Part shown: positions 21,679-34,251 of the stretch, in pieces
Layout: each line of letters opens with the position of its first letter
Position numbering within the stretch: position 1 is the first letter of the stretch
Program-made: the position numbers and the translations under genes
The notes under the pieces: generated by a model
The model's input: only the letters and a program-made list of their open reading frames with translations
Told to the model about the DNA's origin: nothing
The model's database searches: none
NCBI GenBank assembly: GCA_003024785.1
Contig: PUQB01000391.1
Coordinates: 1 to 64,000 of the forward strand
Source: Selaginella tamariscina
Taxonomy: Eukaryota; Streptophyta; Lycopodiopsida; Selaginellales; Selaginellaceae
Direction: 5' to 3'
Length of the DNA stretch: 64,000 bases

Positions 21679-24600
21679 CTATCCTCCCCTCTGCGGCTGT
21701 GTAGATGGTGATGGATCTGATGGTCCTGGATCCGTGTGAGCTGGGCCATCTAAGGTATGACCAAATGTACTCAACGAGTCTCGAACGACAAACCGTTTCA
21801 TTCGAACCACGTGAACTATCTCAACCTCATGAGATCCCACCAACTGTACTTGATATACCTGAGGACCAACCTTTCGGAGTACTCGGTAGGGACCAAGCCA
21901 CTTATGTAACAAACCAGTTGCAAGCCCAGGTGCAAACAGCTTGGGAAAACGTACCAGGACTAAGTCACCGTCAGCAAAATCTAGTGGAATTGATGTCGTG
22001 CATTGTAAGAAGATTGCTGCCGCATTTGAGCTCGACTAAGATGTTCAACAGACTCTGCACGCAGAAGAGGCAAAACACGCATCCAAATGTCAAGCCCACA
22101 TCTTTGTATCCTCGGCACATGCAGATTCGATGATAACCCCAATTCACTAGGCAACTTAGGATCATATCCATACAATGCCTTGAATGGAGAGATACCAATC
22201 GAACTCTGAATGCCTGTTACATAAGCAAATCTCAAACATCGCAAATACCAATCCCAGTCCGTGTGATTGAAGTTCACATACTTCGAGATCATACCCTTTG
22301 AAGGTCCGATTCAATCGCTCCACCAAACCATCAGTTTGTGGATGATATGGAGAGGCAAATGAATGTTTTACCCCTAACCTCTCACACAACACTCGGATTA
22401 CCTCTGCAATGAAAGCGGGGCCATTGTCTGATAACATCCGCTCTGGACAAGAATGCTGCAAAACCACATTATCGAACCGAAACACAAGCTGTTGACATGG
22501 CAGTTGCATCTGGAAGAGCACCAACCTCCACCCATCGAGTTAAATAATCGGATACAACAATGATGTACTGGTTATCGTGAGAAGAACGTGGAAAAGGTCC
22601 CATTAAATCCACTGTAATTAATCAAAAGGGCGAGAAACATTGATGGATTCCAACATCCCCATGGCCCGAGCCATAGAGGAATTCCGAGTTGACAAGTGGG
22701 ACAGCTTTGAATATACCTGATCACATCACCACGCATGCTGGGCCAATATAATGATTGGCGCAGCTTCTCCAACACCCATTGGTGACCAAGATGACCTCCA
22801 ACAATAGGTGAATCATGATATGCTCGAAGAAGGTGTGGAACATAGTAGAGGGTACATCCAAACGCCATCTGTCCTGGATTTGTCCCAATAAAATACAATA
22901 AACCATCCTGAAGTCGAAACTGAGCATGATATTATCGAAACCGAGGTTCAGAAGACGGATTTGCAAAACGCATTGCGTAATTGCCTTGTCCATGGTTCAT
23001 GTTTTTGAGCATCCTGCCACTGTTCCAAGGATGGTAGTCAGCATCGAATACCTGAGGGGCTTGTATCAAACTGAACGCTGCAACTACTGCATGAGCAGGC
23101 AAAGTGGAATTGGAGAGGGGTGCTTAAGAAAGTGCATCCGATCCACCATTGTTCGCCCAGGCCTGTGCACCACCTTAAAGTTATATACTTGGAGACGTAA
23201 TGCCCATCTGGCTACGCGACCCACTAAATTCTTCCGTTTTAATAAGGAAGTGACAGCAGCATGATCACACTCCAAAAGTGTTTCACTCCATGTAAGTAGG
23301 CATGAAGTCGTTCAAAACCCCAACAGCAACAAGGCATTCTTTTTCAGTAGTGGAATAATTCCTCTCAGCCGGCATGAGTACTCGACTAATGTAAGCCACC
23401 GGGTGTCGAATTGAAGAATCCACAGCATTAGTTTGCATCAATACACCACCAATACCAACATCTGAGGCATCTACTCGTAAAATGAACGGACGAGTAAAAT
23501 CTGGGTATTGAAGCAATGGTGGAGTTGTTAGGAACTCTTTTAAACTGGTCAAATGCCTGCTAACACCTGCGAGTCCACTTGAAAGATACCTGTGGATGAA
23601 CTAACTCCCAAAGAGGGCAGTTCAATCAGTGAGATGATCGATGAATCGACCCAAGTATTGCACCTTGCCCAAGAAACACTGGACTTCCTGTACTATACGG
23701 GGACAAGGGAACTCTCGAACAGCTCGTAACTTCATTGGATCCACCTGTAAACCCTCTTGAGATATACGGTAACCCAAGTAAGTGGTGTCGGTCGAACCAA
23801 AACACACACTTTTCAAGTTTCAAACTTCAGGCCAACTTCTCGAAATCGATCAAGAACGCGTTGTACATCACGAATGTGATCCTCCAAGAACCAGACCCAT
23901 GAATGAGCACATCGTCGATAAAATTGGCAGTGATATCAGGCATATCGGAAAAGTTCATCCATCATGCGTTGAAAGGTGGCAGGAGCTGAAGTCAATCCAA
24001 AAGGCATGACCAAAAACTCGTAAAGACCAAATGGTGTCCGAAAGGCGGTTTTTGGAATATCCTCCTCAGCCATAGGAACCTGCCAATATCCTAATGCCAA
24101 ATCAACTTAGTAAACCATTGACTCTGACCCAAACGATATAATAGATCAGTAGAGTTCGAAAAGTGGATAGGCATCTTTGATGGTAACATCGTTGAGAGGT
24201 CGGTAATCCACACAAATCGTGAGATCCATCAGGCTTGGGAACCAAATGAGGTTTCACATGCCCATGGACTCTGTGATGGACGACACACCCGCTTACCGAT
24301 CATATCTGTAATAGCTGTTCGCATGGCGATAACTCTTTTGGTGACCTGCGTCAAACCGGACTTTGAAAAGGCTTTGCATTGCCTGTGGGTATACAGTGTC
24401 GAGTCTTCACACGTGCACCTTGGGACAGATCAAATTTGAACAAACTTGCATACTGCTGCTTAAGTTGTTCGATGCATTGTGCTCGATACTCCGGTGACGG
24501 ATCCGATTTGAACCTGTTGAGATGAACACCACCCCAAGACTGGAATCAAAGGAGCTGTATGTGATACAAACAGCAACAAGCTTCTCTGGACGTAAAGGAA

Positions 24601-25020
24601 CAGATGCAAAGACACAGACTCCAAGCGTAATACAGGAGGAGAGAGTGAAAAATCACACATACCTTTCGACTGCTTCAACCAATCACATCCCAGAATAATG
24701 TCAAAGACCTGGGAAGGGACAACCCTAAGAGACCCAGAGGGAAACTTACGATTGTCACCCAAACCAGCGTAGTCGAAGTGGTGTACTGTGATACTGCACG
24801 AGACTGCCCATTACCATATAAAATGTGCAAGACCTTATCTGCACGTCTTAAGGGTAACGAGCACCGATGCGCTAGAGAAGAAGTTTGGAAGACATACTGG
24901 ATCCTGTATCCACAAGCACTGTGACTGAAAGATCATTCACTCGTGCAGAAAATGTGAAAACTGGATGATCTGGTGGAACTTGCAAACCTTGATATGCATA
25001 GCGGAAAAAGTTGGAGGTGA
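21679..25020 (-). pseudogene. pol of gypsy copy 1
   Basis: In minus-strand order: an aspartic protease with VLVDTGSSMS near 24,900; reverse transcriptase fragments; an RNase H with [17 protein letters not shown] near 23,460; an integrase zinc domain near 22,690-22,850; and a core fragment with SDNGPAF and GLVERLNRTF near 22,310-22,440. The end fragment GPYRVLRKVGPQVYQVQLVG lies near 21,850-21,905. At least a dozen stops and shifts break the frame. No chromodomain was recognised. Confidence 0.82.
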
Positions 25021-26130
25021 AGTCTCCATCGCACGGGATCCCTCCGTCGCCCGTACGATTACTAGTTTTCCGCAACAGATCCATCTGCAAGAGAGGCTTC
25101 GTCATCTGAAGCTCATCATCAGATAATGGCCGCCACAGGCACACCATCCGGAAATATGGTCGCCAGCCTGGATGTGGTGGACGCCAATCAGGATACACAT
25201 CGCATGCCCGCCAAGTATGTCCAGGCGCCCAACAGGCCCAACAATGAACTTGATTGGGTCGACCTGCATTGTTCCGATTCCTCCTGTCACGAATCCGTGG
25301 ATTTTGACCACCACGGGCAGGTACTGGAGCAGGTGCAGGACGATTTCGTGGAGGTGGTCCACGGGGTGGGCCCCGAGGTCGACCACGAAAGGCTTGCCGT
25401 GCGGGCACATATGCAGCAGCATCAACCTCCATTGGATCAGCACGCTTGAACAAGAGGAGCAGGTAAACCGGGGAACACGGCCCTCACCAGGCCACCAACT
25501 CAAAACGTTGAGCTAGTGCAAAAGCTTCCTCCAATGTGGTAGGACGAAGAGCCCGAACGAATGAACAAGTTCGGGTCGCATAGTTGGCCATAACATACCG
25601 AGCTTAATAGGCTCAGGCATGTTAGGATATGCACGCCGAACTAAATCCCCGAACCTAATACTGAACCGCATAACAGACTCACCAGGATGTTGTCGTATCA
25701 TGCAGTTGTTTGGAAAGCATCATTGAATCCTCAACTTTGCCAAACGTACGTTGAGGCCATTCCGTTAACCGATTACTATTGGCTTGAATCTCCGCAGCCA
25801 ATCCATTATACCACTTGAGCGTAGGGCCTTCCAAACATGTAGGGAATTCTCTGAGAGCACGGGCCTCATCCCAACCATGGTAACGAACAATGACTTGGAA
25901 ATGATCAAACCAGTGGTATACATCATCTCCCGGATCACCACAAAAAGATCGGGTCGAACCCTCGATTTGTGGCCTGTGAAGAAGATGAAGAGTACTAGAA
26001 GCAGATCCCCCGGCATGAGGCTCAGACGGGAAGAGGAGGACGGACCCTCAACAAAGCGCTCCAACAACTTAGTTTGTGCATCAATAGCAGTAGCAATAAT
26101 GCTAAAAGCCGTCTCCATGTTCATTGTCAT
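24872..26130 (-). pseudogene. gag of gypsy copy 1
   Basis: Fragments of the capsid-like Retrotrans_gag domain are seen (IRQHPGESVMRFSIRFGDLV near 25,640-25,700). A CCHC zinc knuckle follows (CWACWAPGHTWRAC, near 25,220-25,270), and is better preserved than in copy 2. Upstream lies an arginine/proline-rich basic stretch. Several frameshifts separate the pieces, so no intact Gag can be made. Confidence 0.8.
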
Positions 26131-26443
26131 GGAAACAAGAAAAAGAAAAGGCGGAAGAAAGGAATACCCAACTTCTCCACCAATGAAAGAGCAGATATAT
26201 ATTCAGAAATGTCAGAGTATTAGTTTATAAAAACCCTGCTTATATACAGGAGACCTCTGCCATGTGGCACACATGCACACATGGCGCTGACACATGGGGG
26301 CCAGATCACCACCATGTGTCACTACGCATGTGTATATACACACATGCGTATATATGGTATGTTACCTAATATACAGTATCTTACACCCCGTCTCTCTACG
26401 TGTGTGTCCACGTAATAATTAATTTATTTCCAAAACTCAAACA

Positions 26444-27780
26444 TGTGTTAGAGAGGAGATACGTGAAGATAAACATCAGGAGGATAATGTGACATCCCAC
26501 TACGATAAACATGGGCGAAGGCTCGCAAGCCGGGATCAAAGATGCATTCCAAGTGCTTGGAGTCCATATCATATTCCAGTCCGTAGTCCGGGTCATTCAA
26601 GAGCATCATCCCCACCTTGTTACCCAAAAGTGACGGTCCCGACGTAGTTTTGCCGGAAGGTACTTGTGCAGTTAGAAAGAAACTCCGTCGCCTCTCCCAT
26701 AGGCAAGCTGGACACTTTGCACCATCCATTAGTCGCATCCCACTCGAACAGATTGATCGGCCCGTTCCCCGTTTCGCTCCCAAACGCCACTATGTATTCT
26801 CCGGTAAATATGGCAGGTCTGAGAATGTCTATGTCTACGTCTGATTGAGGCTCTAGTACGTTCCATCTATGATATATCATCTTCTTAGTGTGAGGGGAAG
26901 ACATATCTGCCATGTTGAGCGTGTAAAATGAATGATATGTGAGCCACGGCTCGAGAAATGGAGAAAACCAGATGCCAGTTCATGATGCGTTCAAAAATCT
27001 TGCTGTGCTTCTCCCACGTATCCGTCTCCGACGAGTAAACATGGATTGTAGAGTCGGACACCTCCAAGGTCCTCCTCCATACGGTCTCGTTTTCAGCAAT
27101 CACAACCTTGTCCGGGGGTCGCAATCAAGAACTATGCTGACATGGTAAAGTGGAGACTGCACTTCTCCGGGCTCAAACGAGATCGGGCCTGGACTTCCAG
27201 TTACACAATTGCGAATCTCTGTTGGAGGTCTTCAACTAAATACTTCCAAGTTTTTCCCCGATCAAGCCTAATTTGTTGAGGCGATTGTCTCTTTCTTACA
27301 TTTCTTTCCTGTTGTTGGAAGTTCTTGTTTACTAAAGCGGCAACGAGGCCACCGCTGGATGACCAAGTCACCCATGTCCCACCGTAGTCCTCAGAAAGCC
27401 AGTTTATCCAAACAACAAATCAACCTCCAACGCCTAAAACCCTCTTCTTCACAAGTTACAACCCACTGCGGAACTCATATCGGAGGGTCAAACGCCGAAA
27501 AAACACTCTTCACAGTCTTCTTCAGCTCGCTATTGCGTAGTAACGAATATAAACGGTAGCGGTCTGTACAGGGTAACTTCTGCAGAATCAATCCGATTAC
27601 ATCTGAACCAAACTCTTCAATGACTACTCTGCATCTTCTTCTTCTAAACCAAACTCTCCCATGACTAACTCTTCATCTTCTTCTTCTCCACAAACAAGCT
27701 TTCCATCATCTTCTTTTCCGGAATTCCCTGGGCGTCTCTCTACTCCACAGTGTCAGAAGAAGATCGCAAACTTTACTAAG
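26444..27780 (-). pseudogene. F-box-like protein pseudogene, block A
   Basis: It aligns along its length with the open 486-codon gene at 37,590-39,050 and with the block B copy at 48,580-49,935. Readable pieces include YHRWNVLEPQSDVDIDILRP and NETVWRRTLEVSDSTIHVYS. Frameshifts, an internal deletion near 27,150-27,200 and an in-frame insertion of a few codons, also present in B, break or alter it. Sharing of that insertion shows the gene had diverged before A and B were duplicated. Confidence 0.85.
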
Positions 27781-28075
27781 GTACATAACGCAGTCTTCCC
27801 TGCATGCTATCCTAAAAATGTTTTGACTTATCTTATCTATCTAAACTATTTAAAGTAGGTAATCTGAATTATTTAAGGATTAGATTAACTACTTAAAGAT
27901 TGTCTTAAACAATTATGTTACGCACACAAATTCTATAACAAGGGATTTCAAATGTACAAACAGATTACGTTTATAAAATCAACATAACTTTTAAATCTCA
28001 CTAGAAATACATATGCTGAAAAATTAAAGAATACCCTAGATAATTCACTATGAAATCAGAAACACACAAGCAAGC

Positions 28076-28767
28076 TGGTTGAAGGTGGTCTGACACCGTT
28101 AAACTATCAGCCGGTGCGGATGAGCGACGGGGTGAAGTGCCGGATAAGGAAGGTATTGCATGTATGGACTGATGGCAACAGATGTCAGACGGCAACATAG
28201 TCAAGCGTAGATATGATCGTCCGGATTAACTACCCAAGGTACGCAGGATAACACGTGCAAGGGAGGAGGCGCATAAATGAGATAGACATGACTTTGTCAT
28301 AGGGCAGAAGACCACTAAGAAATTGCCACCTATACTTAGGGTTTAGCGCTAGATGACCACTATATAAGCAGGAAGGCGAGTAGTGGGTCGGGTCTTTTGG
28401 GGATTAGGAAGTTTGCGTCTTGTATTTTGCTCCCATGTCGGAGGTAGTTTGTACTCAGGCAGGCAATATATATACATAAATACATGCTTCTTCTATTCAC
28501 CATCTTATCGATGATTCCCATCTTGCTCCGCTCCTAGCCAAGCAACACACTCTACTAACCATCACAGTGATACCCTAGGAGAACTCTCCCACCTTTGTAC
28601 ACGGACCCTTGCAGTTTCTGGGTAGAGGCCATTTAGCACCTTCCAGTACTCTTGAGGTAAGGCCGGCTTGCCAGTTCGAACCCAGGGTTGGACATTATCC
28701 ATGACATCCTAACGACCACCGAGGCTTCCTAAAAGCACCATATCTGACATGTGAAGTCCGACGAACA
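28076..28767. mobile_element. 692-bp LTR-like insertion
   Basis: It is absent from block B, where the flanks join directly as CACACAAGCAAGCCCTAGGG. A 5-bp duplication CAAGC (28,071-28,075 and 28,768-28,772) brackets it. It begins TGGTTGAAGG and ends CGACGAACA, so TG...CA ends. A CTATATAAGCAGG box lies near 28,361. These features fit a solo LTR; a tRNA-derived SINE is less likely. No second copy occurs in this window. Confidence 0.7.
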
Positions 28768-28772
28768 CAAGC

Positions 28773-29532
28773 CCTAGGATTTGTAATAAATATATATATA
28801 ATATCGCATGGGTGTGTTTGTATACATGTGTGTGTTGGTTATATTTCTCCAATGTTAATAAATGTATTAAATATATTTGTATTATTTATTTTGATAAACA
28901 TGTCAATTAGACTTACTATTTAATTGTTAATGCCTTATATTAATAATTATAACCATTTTGTCACTAGGATCTTTCCTTGTCTCAATCATACGTATGTGTA
29001 TGAAAACTGATAATAAATTAGCAGTTAAAAACAGATATATCAAATAATCCTAATAATATCCGCACACATCCATTACATATTATAGTCCATATAATGAGAA
29101 GTAATTGCTCAACACGGATTGAATGATGAAATTATCATGAAGCAATTGACAAGGTAATAAAAAATGTTAAAAAGTACATAAGTTTATTATAACTGGTTAC
29201 ACAGACATAAACAATGACTTAAACAGCCTAGATATCTTCTGTGTGTTTATTATTTCTATATTTTAAACACTATGAACTGATATATTTAACTAACACTTAT
29301 ATAATATAATACATATTTAAAATGAATTTAACTATTTAACAATATATTTAATCCCTATAGGATATGCATAAAGTTAAATACATGCTGAAACGTACAGTAC
29401 CTGAGGTGTAATCTAACCTAGGTCATTTTTACGTACTCGTACCCGGGGAAATTGCTGATTTATATCCTACCCGAACCAGCTTTTACCCAATATTAAATTT
29501 TAATGTTTATTATTAATAATTAATTAATACTT
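28773..29532. other. AT-rich stretch, no gene seen
   Basis: Matches 50,070-50,580 in block B (shortened there) and, more weakly, 39,170-39,700 beside the intact F-box-like gene. It holds TA-rich repeats and no supported gene. Confidence 0.6.
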
Positions 29533-29737
29533 TGAAAGAGCCGATATATATTAAAAATGTCAGATACATTAAGCTACAAAAACCCTGCTTATATACAGGA
29601 GACCTCCTGCCATGTGGCACACATGCGACACGTGGCGCTGACACATGGCGGCCAGATCACCACCCATGTGTCACTATGCATGTGTGTATATACACATGCG
29701 TATATACGTTACATTACATAATATACAGTATCTTACA
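29533..29737 (-). repeat. 3' LTR of gypsy copy 2
   Basis: 205 bp, TGAAAGAG...CTTACA in plus order. The adjoining purine-rich stretch (minus strand CAGAGGGGGGATAA) is the expected polypurine tract. Confidence 0.93.
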
Positions 29738-29739
29738 TT

Positions 29740-31049
29740 ATCCCCCCTCTGCGGTTGTGTAGATGGTGATGGATCTGATGGTCCTGGATCCGTGTGAGTT
29801 GGGCCATCTAAGGTATGACCGAATGTAGTCAACGAGTCTCGAACAACAAACCGTTTCATTCGAACTACGTGAACTATTTCAACCTCATGAGATCCCACCA
29901 ACTGTACCTGATACACCTGAGGACCAACCTTTCGGAGAACTCGGTAGGGACCAAGCCACTTATGTAATAAACCAGTTGCAAGCCCAGGTGCGGTTAACTT
30001 GGGAAAACGTACCAGTACTAAGTCACCGTCAGCATAGTCTGGTGGAGTTTGATGTCGTGCATTGTAAGAAGATTGTTGCTGTATTTGAGCCGACCAAGAT
30101 GTTCAGCAGACTCTGCACGCAGAAGAGGTAAGACAGCATCCAAATGTCGAGCCCACATTTTCGCATCCTCGGCACGTGGCAGATTCGATGATAATCCCAA
30201 TTCACTAGGCAACTTAGGATCATATCCATACAATGCCTTGAATGGAGAGATACCAATCGAACTCTGAATGCCTGTTACATAAGCAAATCTCAAGCATCGC
30301 AAATACCAATCCCAGTCAGTGTGATTGAAGTTCACATACTTCGAGATCATACCCTTGAAGGTCCGATTCAATCGCTCCACCAAACCATCAGTTTGTGGAT
30401 GATATGGAGAGGCAAATGAGTGTTTTACCCCTAACCTCTCACACAACACTCGGAATACCTCTGCAATGAAAGCGGGGCCATTATCTGATAACATCCGCTC
30501 TGGACAAGAATGCTGCAAAACCACATTATCGAACAAAAACAAAGCTGTTGACAGGGCAGTTGCATCCGGAAGAGCACCAACCTCCACCCAACGAGTTAAA
30601 TAATCAGATACGACAATGATGTACTGGTTACCTTGAGAAGAACGTGGAAAAGGTCCCATTAAATCCACTGCAATTAACTCAAAAGGGCGAGAGACGTTGA
30701 TGGATTCTAACACCCCCATGGCCCGAGTCGTAGAGGAATTCCGAGTTTGACAAATGGGACAACTCTGAATATACCTGATCACATCACCACGCATGCTAGG
30801 CCAATAAAAGGATCTGCGGAGCTTCTCCAACACTCGTTGGTGACCAAGATGACCTCCAACAATAGGCGAATCATGATATGCTCGAAGAAGGTGTGGAACA
30901 TATGTAGAGGGACAGCCAAACGCCATCTGTCTCTGGATTTGTCCCAATAAAATACAATAAACCATCCTGAAGTCGAAACTGAGCATGATATTGTCGAAAC
31001 TGCGGTTCGGAAGAGGACTTGCAAACGCATCCGTAATTGCCTCGTCCAC
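29740..31049 (-). CDS. Integrase of gypsy copy 2
   Basis: A 343-codon frame at 30,018-31,049. An HHCC zinc domain (AYHDSPIVGGHLGHQ ... CPICQ) is followed by the DDE core: D in AVDLMGPFP, D in LSDNGPAFIAE, E in DGLVERLNRTFKG. A shift near 30,030 moves the C-terminal part to another frame, ending near 29,800 (VYQVQLVGSHEVEIVHVVRM at about 29,855-29,916). No chromodomain is recognised. Confidence 0.85.
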
Positions 31050-31600
31050 GGTTCACGTTTTTGGGCATCCTGCCACTGTTCCAAGGATGGTAAGTCGGCA
31101 TCGAATACCTGAGGGGCTTGTATCAAACCGAATGCTGCAGCGACTGCATGAGCAGGCAAAGTGGAATCAGAAAGGGGTGCTCGAGAAAGTGCATCCGCAT
31201 CCACCATTGTTCGCCCAGGCCTGTGCACCACCTTAAAGTTATATACTTGGAGACGTAATGCCCATCTGGCTACACGACCCACTAAATTCTTCCGTTTTAA
31301 AGGAAGTGACAGCAGCATGATCACACTCCAAAAGTGTTTCACTCCCATGTAAGTAGGCATGAAGTCGTTCAAAACCCCAAACAGCAGCAAGGCATTCTTT
31401 TTCAGTAGTGGAATAATTCCGCTCAGCGTGAGTACTCGACTAATGTAAGCCACCGGGTGTCGAATTGAAGAATCCACAGCATCAGTTTGCATCAATACAC
31501 CACCAATACCAACATCTGAGGCATCTACTCGTAAAATGAACGGACGAGTAAAATCTGGGTATTGAAGCAATGGTGGAGTTGTCAGGAACTCTTTTAACTG
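30950..31600 (-). CDS. RNase H region of gypsy copy 2
   Basis: The catalytic D of [17 protein letters not shown] (about 31,500-31,555), a broken E block with LKKNALLL in place of the TEKEC seen in copy 1 (frameshifted), and DADALSRAP (about 31,180-31,205) mark an RT-associated RNase H. It degrades the RNA of the RNA-DNA hybrid in family members. Confidence 0.78.
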
Positions 31601-31601
31601 G

Positions 31602-33092
31602 TCAAATGCCTGCTGACACCTGCGAGTCCACCTGAAAAACCTGTGGACGAACTAACTCCCGAAGAGGGGGCAGTTCGATCAGTGAGATGATCGATGAATC
31701 GACCCAAGTACTGCACCGTGCCCAAGAAACGCTGGACTTCCTGTACTGTACGGGACGAGGGAACTCTCGAACAGCTCGCAACTTCATTGGATCCACCTGT
31801 AAACCCTCTCGAGATATACGGTAACCCAAGTAAGTGGTGTCGGTCGAACCAAACACACACTTTTCAAGTTTCAACTTCAGGCCAACTTCTCGAAATCGAT
31901 CAAGAACGCGCCGTACATCACGAATGTGATCCTCCCAAGAACCAGACCCATGAATGAGCACATCGTCGATAAAATCGGCAGTGATATCAGGCATATCGGA
32001 GAGAAGCTCATCCATCATGCGTTGAAAGGTGGCAGGAGCTGAAGTCAATCCAAAAGGCATGACCAAAAACTCGTAAAGACCAAATGGTGTCCGGAAGGCC
32101 GTTTTTGGAATATCCTCCTCAGCCATAGGAACCTGCCAATATCCTGATGCCAAATCCAACTTAGTAAACCATCGACTCTGACCCAAACGATCTAATAGAT
32201 CGGCAGAGTTCGGAAGTGGATAGACATCTTTGATGGTAACATCGTTAAGAGGTCGGTAATCCACACAAAATCGGAGAGATCCATCAGGCTTGGGAACCAA
32301 ATGAGGTTCACATGCCCATGGACTCCGTGACGGACGACACACTCGTTTACCAATCATATCAGTAACAGCTGTTCGCATGGCTGATAACTCCTTTGGTGAC
32401 CTGCGTCGAACCGGGACTTTGAAAGGCTTTGCATTGCCGGTGGGTATACAGTGTCGAGTCTTCACACGTGCACCTTGGGACAGATCAAATTTGAACAAAC
32501 TTGCATACTGTTTCTTAAGTTGTTCGATGCAGTGTGCTCGACACTCAGGTGACGGATCCGGCATTTGAACCTGTTGAGATGAACACCACCCCAAGACCGG
32601 AATCAAAGGAGCTGTATGCGTGATACAAACAGCAACAAGCTTCTCTGGACGTAAAGGAACAGACTGCAAAGACACAGACTCCAAGCGTAATACAGGAGGA
32701 GAGAGTGAAAAATCACATGTACCTTTCGACTGCTTTAACCAATCACATCCCAGAATGATGTCAAAGACCTGGGAAGGGACAACCCTAAGAGACCCAGAGG
32801 GAAACTTACAGTTGGCACCCATAACCAGCGTAGTCAAAGTGGTGTACTGTGATACTGCACGAGACTGCCCATTACCATATAAAATGTGCAAGACCTTATC
32901 TGCACGTCTTAAGGGTAATGAGCACCGATGCGCTAGAGAAGCAGTTATGGAAGACATACTGGATCCTGTATCCACAAGCACTGTGACTGAAAGATCATTC
33001 ACCCGTGCAGAAAATGTGAAAACTGGATGATCTGGTGGAACTTGCAAACCTTGATATGCATAGCGGAAAAAACATGGAGGTGAAGTCTCCAT
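31602..33092 (-). CDS. Protease and reverse transcriptase of gypsy copy 2
   Basis: A 496-codon open frame. Aspartic protease motif VLVDTGSS lies near residue 35. The reverse transcriptase has LVPKPDGSLRFCVDYRPLN, the finger/palm strand SRWFTKLDLASGYWQV, and the catalytic FIDD at the position of YxDD. The block ends in the thumb/connection region, where a shift of frame interrupts it near 31,730-31,760. It lies downstream of gag in the same direction and would be made as part of a polyprotein. Confidence 0.88.
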   Translation of the reverse strand: METSPPCFFRYAYQGLQVPPDHPVFTFSARVNDLSVTVLVDTGSSMSSITASLAHRCSLPLRRADKVLHILYGNGQSRAVSQYTTLTTLVMGANCKFPSGSLRVVPSQVFDIILGCDWLKQSKGTCDFSLSPPVLRLESVSLQSVPLRPEKLVAVCITHTAPLIPVLGWCSSQQVQMPDPSPECRAHCIEQLKKQYASLFKFDLSQGARVKTRHCIPTGNAKPFKVPVRRRSPKELSAMRTAVTDMIGKRVCRPSRSPWACEPHLVPKPDGSLRFCVDYRPLNDVTIKDVYPLPNSADLLDRLGQSRWFTKLDLASGYWQVPMAEEDIPKTAFRTPFGLYEFLVMPFGLTSAPATFQRMMDELLSDMPDITADFIDDVLIHGSGSWEDHIRDVRRVLDRFREVGLKLKLEKCVFGSTDTTYLGYRISREGLQVDPMKLRAVREFPRPVQYRKSSVSWARCSTWVDSSIISLIELPPLRELVRPQVFQVDSQVSAGI

Positions 33093-33099
33093 CGCACGG

Positions 33100-34198
33100 G
33101 ATCCCTCCGTCGCCCGTACGATTACTCGTTTTCCGCAACAGATCCACCTGCAAGAGAGGCTTCGTCATCTGAAAGCTCATCATTAGCCATAATGGCCGCC
33201 ACAGGCACACCATCCGGAACATATGGTCGCCAGCCTGGATGTGGTGGACGCCAATCAGGATACACATCGCATGCCCCAAGTATGTCCAGGTGCCCAACAG
33301 GCCCAACAATGAACTTGATTGGGTCGACCTGCATTGTTCCGATTCCTCCTGTCACGAATCCGTGGATTTTGACCACCACGGGCAGGTACTGGAGCAGGTG
33401 CAGGACGATTTCGTGGAGGTGGTCCACGGGGTGGGCCCCGAGGTCGACCACGAAAGCTTGTCGTGCGGGCACATATGCAGCAGCATCAACCTCCATTGGA
33501 TCAGCACGCTGAACAAGAGGAGCAGGTAACCCAAGGGGAACACGGCCCTCAAGGCACCAACTCAAAACGTTGAGCTAGTGCAAAAGCTTCCTCCAATGTG
33601 GTAGGACGAAGAGCCCGAACGAATCGAACAAGTTCGGGTCGCATAGTTGGCCATAACATACCGAGCTTAATGGGCTCAGGCATGTTAGGATATGCACGCC
33701 GAACTAAATCCCCGAACCTAATACTGAACCGCATAACAGACTCACCAGGATGTTGTCGTATCGCATGCAGTTGTTGGAAAGCATCATCTGAATCCTCAAC
33801 TTTGCCAAACGTACGTTTGAGGCATTCCGTTAACCGATTACTATTGGCTTGAATCTCCGCAGCCAATCCATTATACCACTTGAGCGCAGGCCTTCCAAAC
33901 ATGTAGGGAATTCTCTGAGAGCACGGGCCTCATCCCAACCATGGTAACGAACAATGACTTGGAAATGATCAAACCAGTGGTATACATCATCTCCCGGATC
34001 ACCACAAAAAGATCGGGGTCGAACCCTCGGATTTGTGGCCTGTGAAGAAGATGAAGGAGTACTAGAAGCAGATCCCCCGGCATGAGGCTCAGACGGGGAA
34101 GAGGAGGACGAACCCTCAACAAAGCGCTCCAACAACTTTGTTTGTGCATCAATAGCAGTAGCAATAATGCTAAACGCCGTCTCCATATTCATCGTCAT
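33100..34198 (-). CDS. gag region of gypsy copy 2
   Basis: It starts at the ATG on the minus strand at 34,198, shortly inside the 5' LTR. The capsid-like domain includes PALKWYNGLAAEIQ and HPGESVMRFSIRFGDLVRRA (33,549-33,902). The CCHC knuckle region near 33,270-33,310 is disrupted: one cysteine block is shifted out of frame relative to copy 1. At least two frameshifts occur. Gag would form the virus-like particle that packages the element's RNA. Confidence 0.78.
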
Positions 34199-34251
34199 GA
34201 AAACACGAAAAGGAAAAGGCGGAAGAAAGGAATACCCAACTTCTCCACCAA

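Larger units (their letters stand above)
21474..26385 (-). mobile_element. Ty3/gypsy retrotransposon copy 1 (degenerate)
   Basis: A 4.9-kb element on the minus strand. LTRs of 205 bp (21,474-21,678) and 202 bp (26,184-26,385) begin TGAAAGAGCAGATATATATT and end AGTATCTTACA in plus orientation. They differ at about a dozen positions, so this copy is older than copy 2. Flanking bases CACC/CCCC suggest a 4-bp target duplication with one mismatch. It interrupts a sequence that is continuous in block B near 48,505. Gag, protease, reverse transcriptase, RNase H and integrase can all be read, but across many frames. The minus-strand purine tract CAGAGGGGAGGATAG adjoins the left LTR. Confidence 0.9.

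Noticed and set aside
25126..25516. Plus-strand frames of 107-114 codons in gypsy copy 1 (and 33,192-33,529 in copy 2)
   Set aside because: They are antisense shadows of the GC-rich gag region, where CCxHxxC and arginine-rich coding leaves the opposite strand open.
28640..28700. tRNA-like B box (AGTTCGAACCC) in the 692-bp insertion, suggesting a SINE
   Set aside because: No clear A box at the right distance, no A-tail, and the TG...CA ends with a 5-bp duplication fit an LTR better.
32620..33030. 136-codon plus-strand frame
   Set aside because: Antisense to the protease/reverse transcriptase region of gypsy copy 2.
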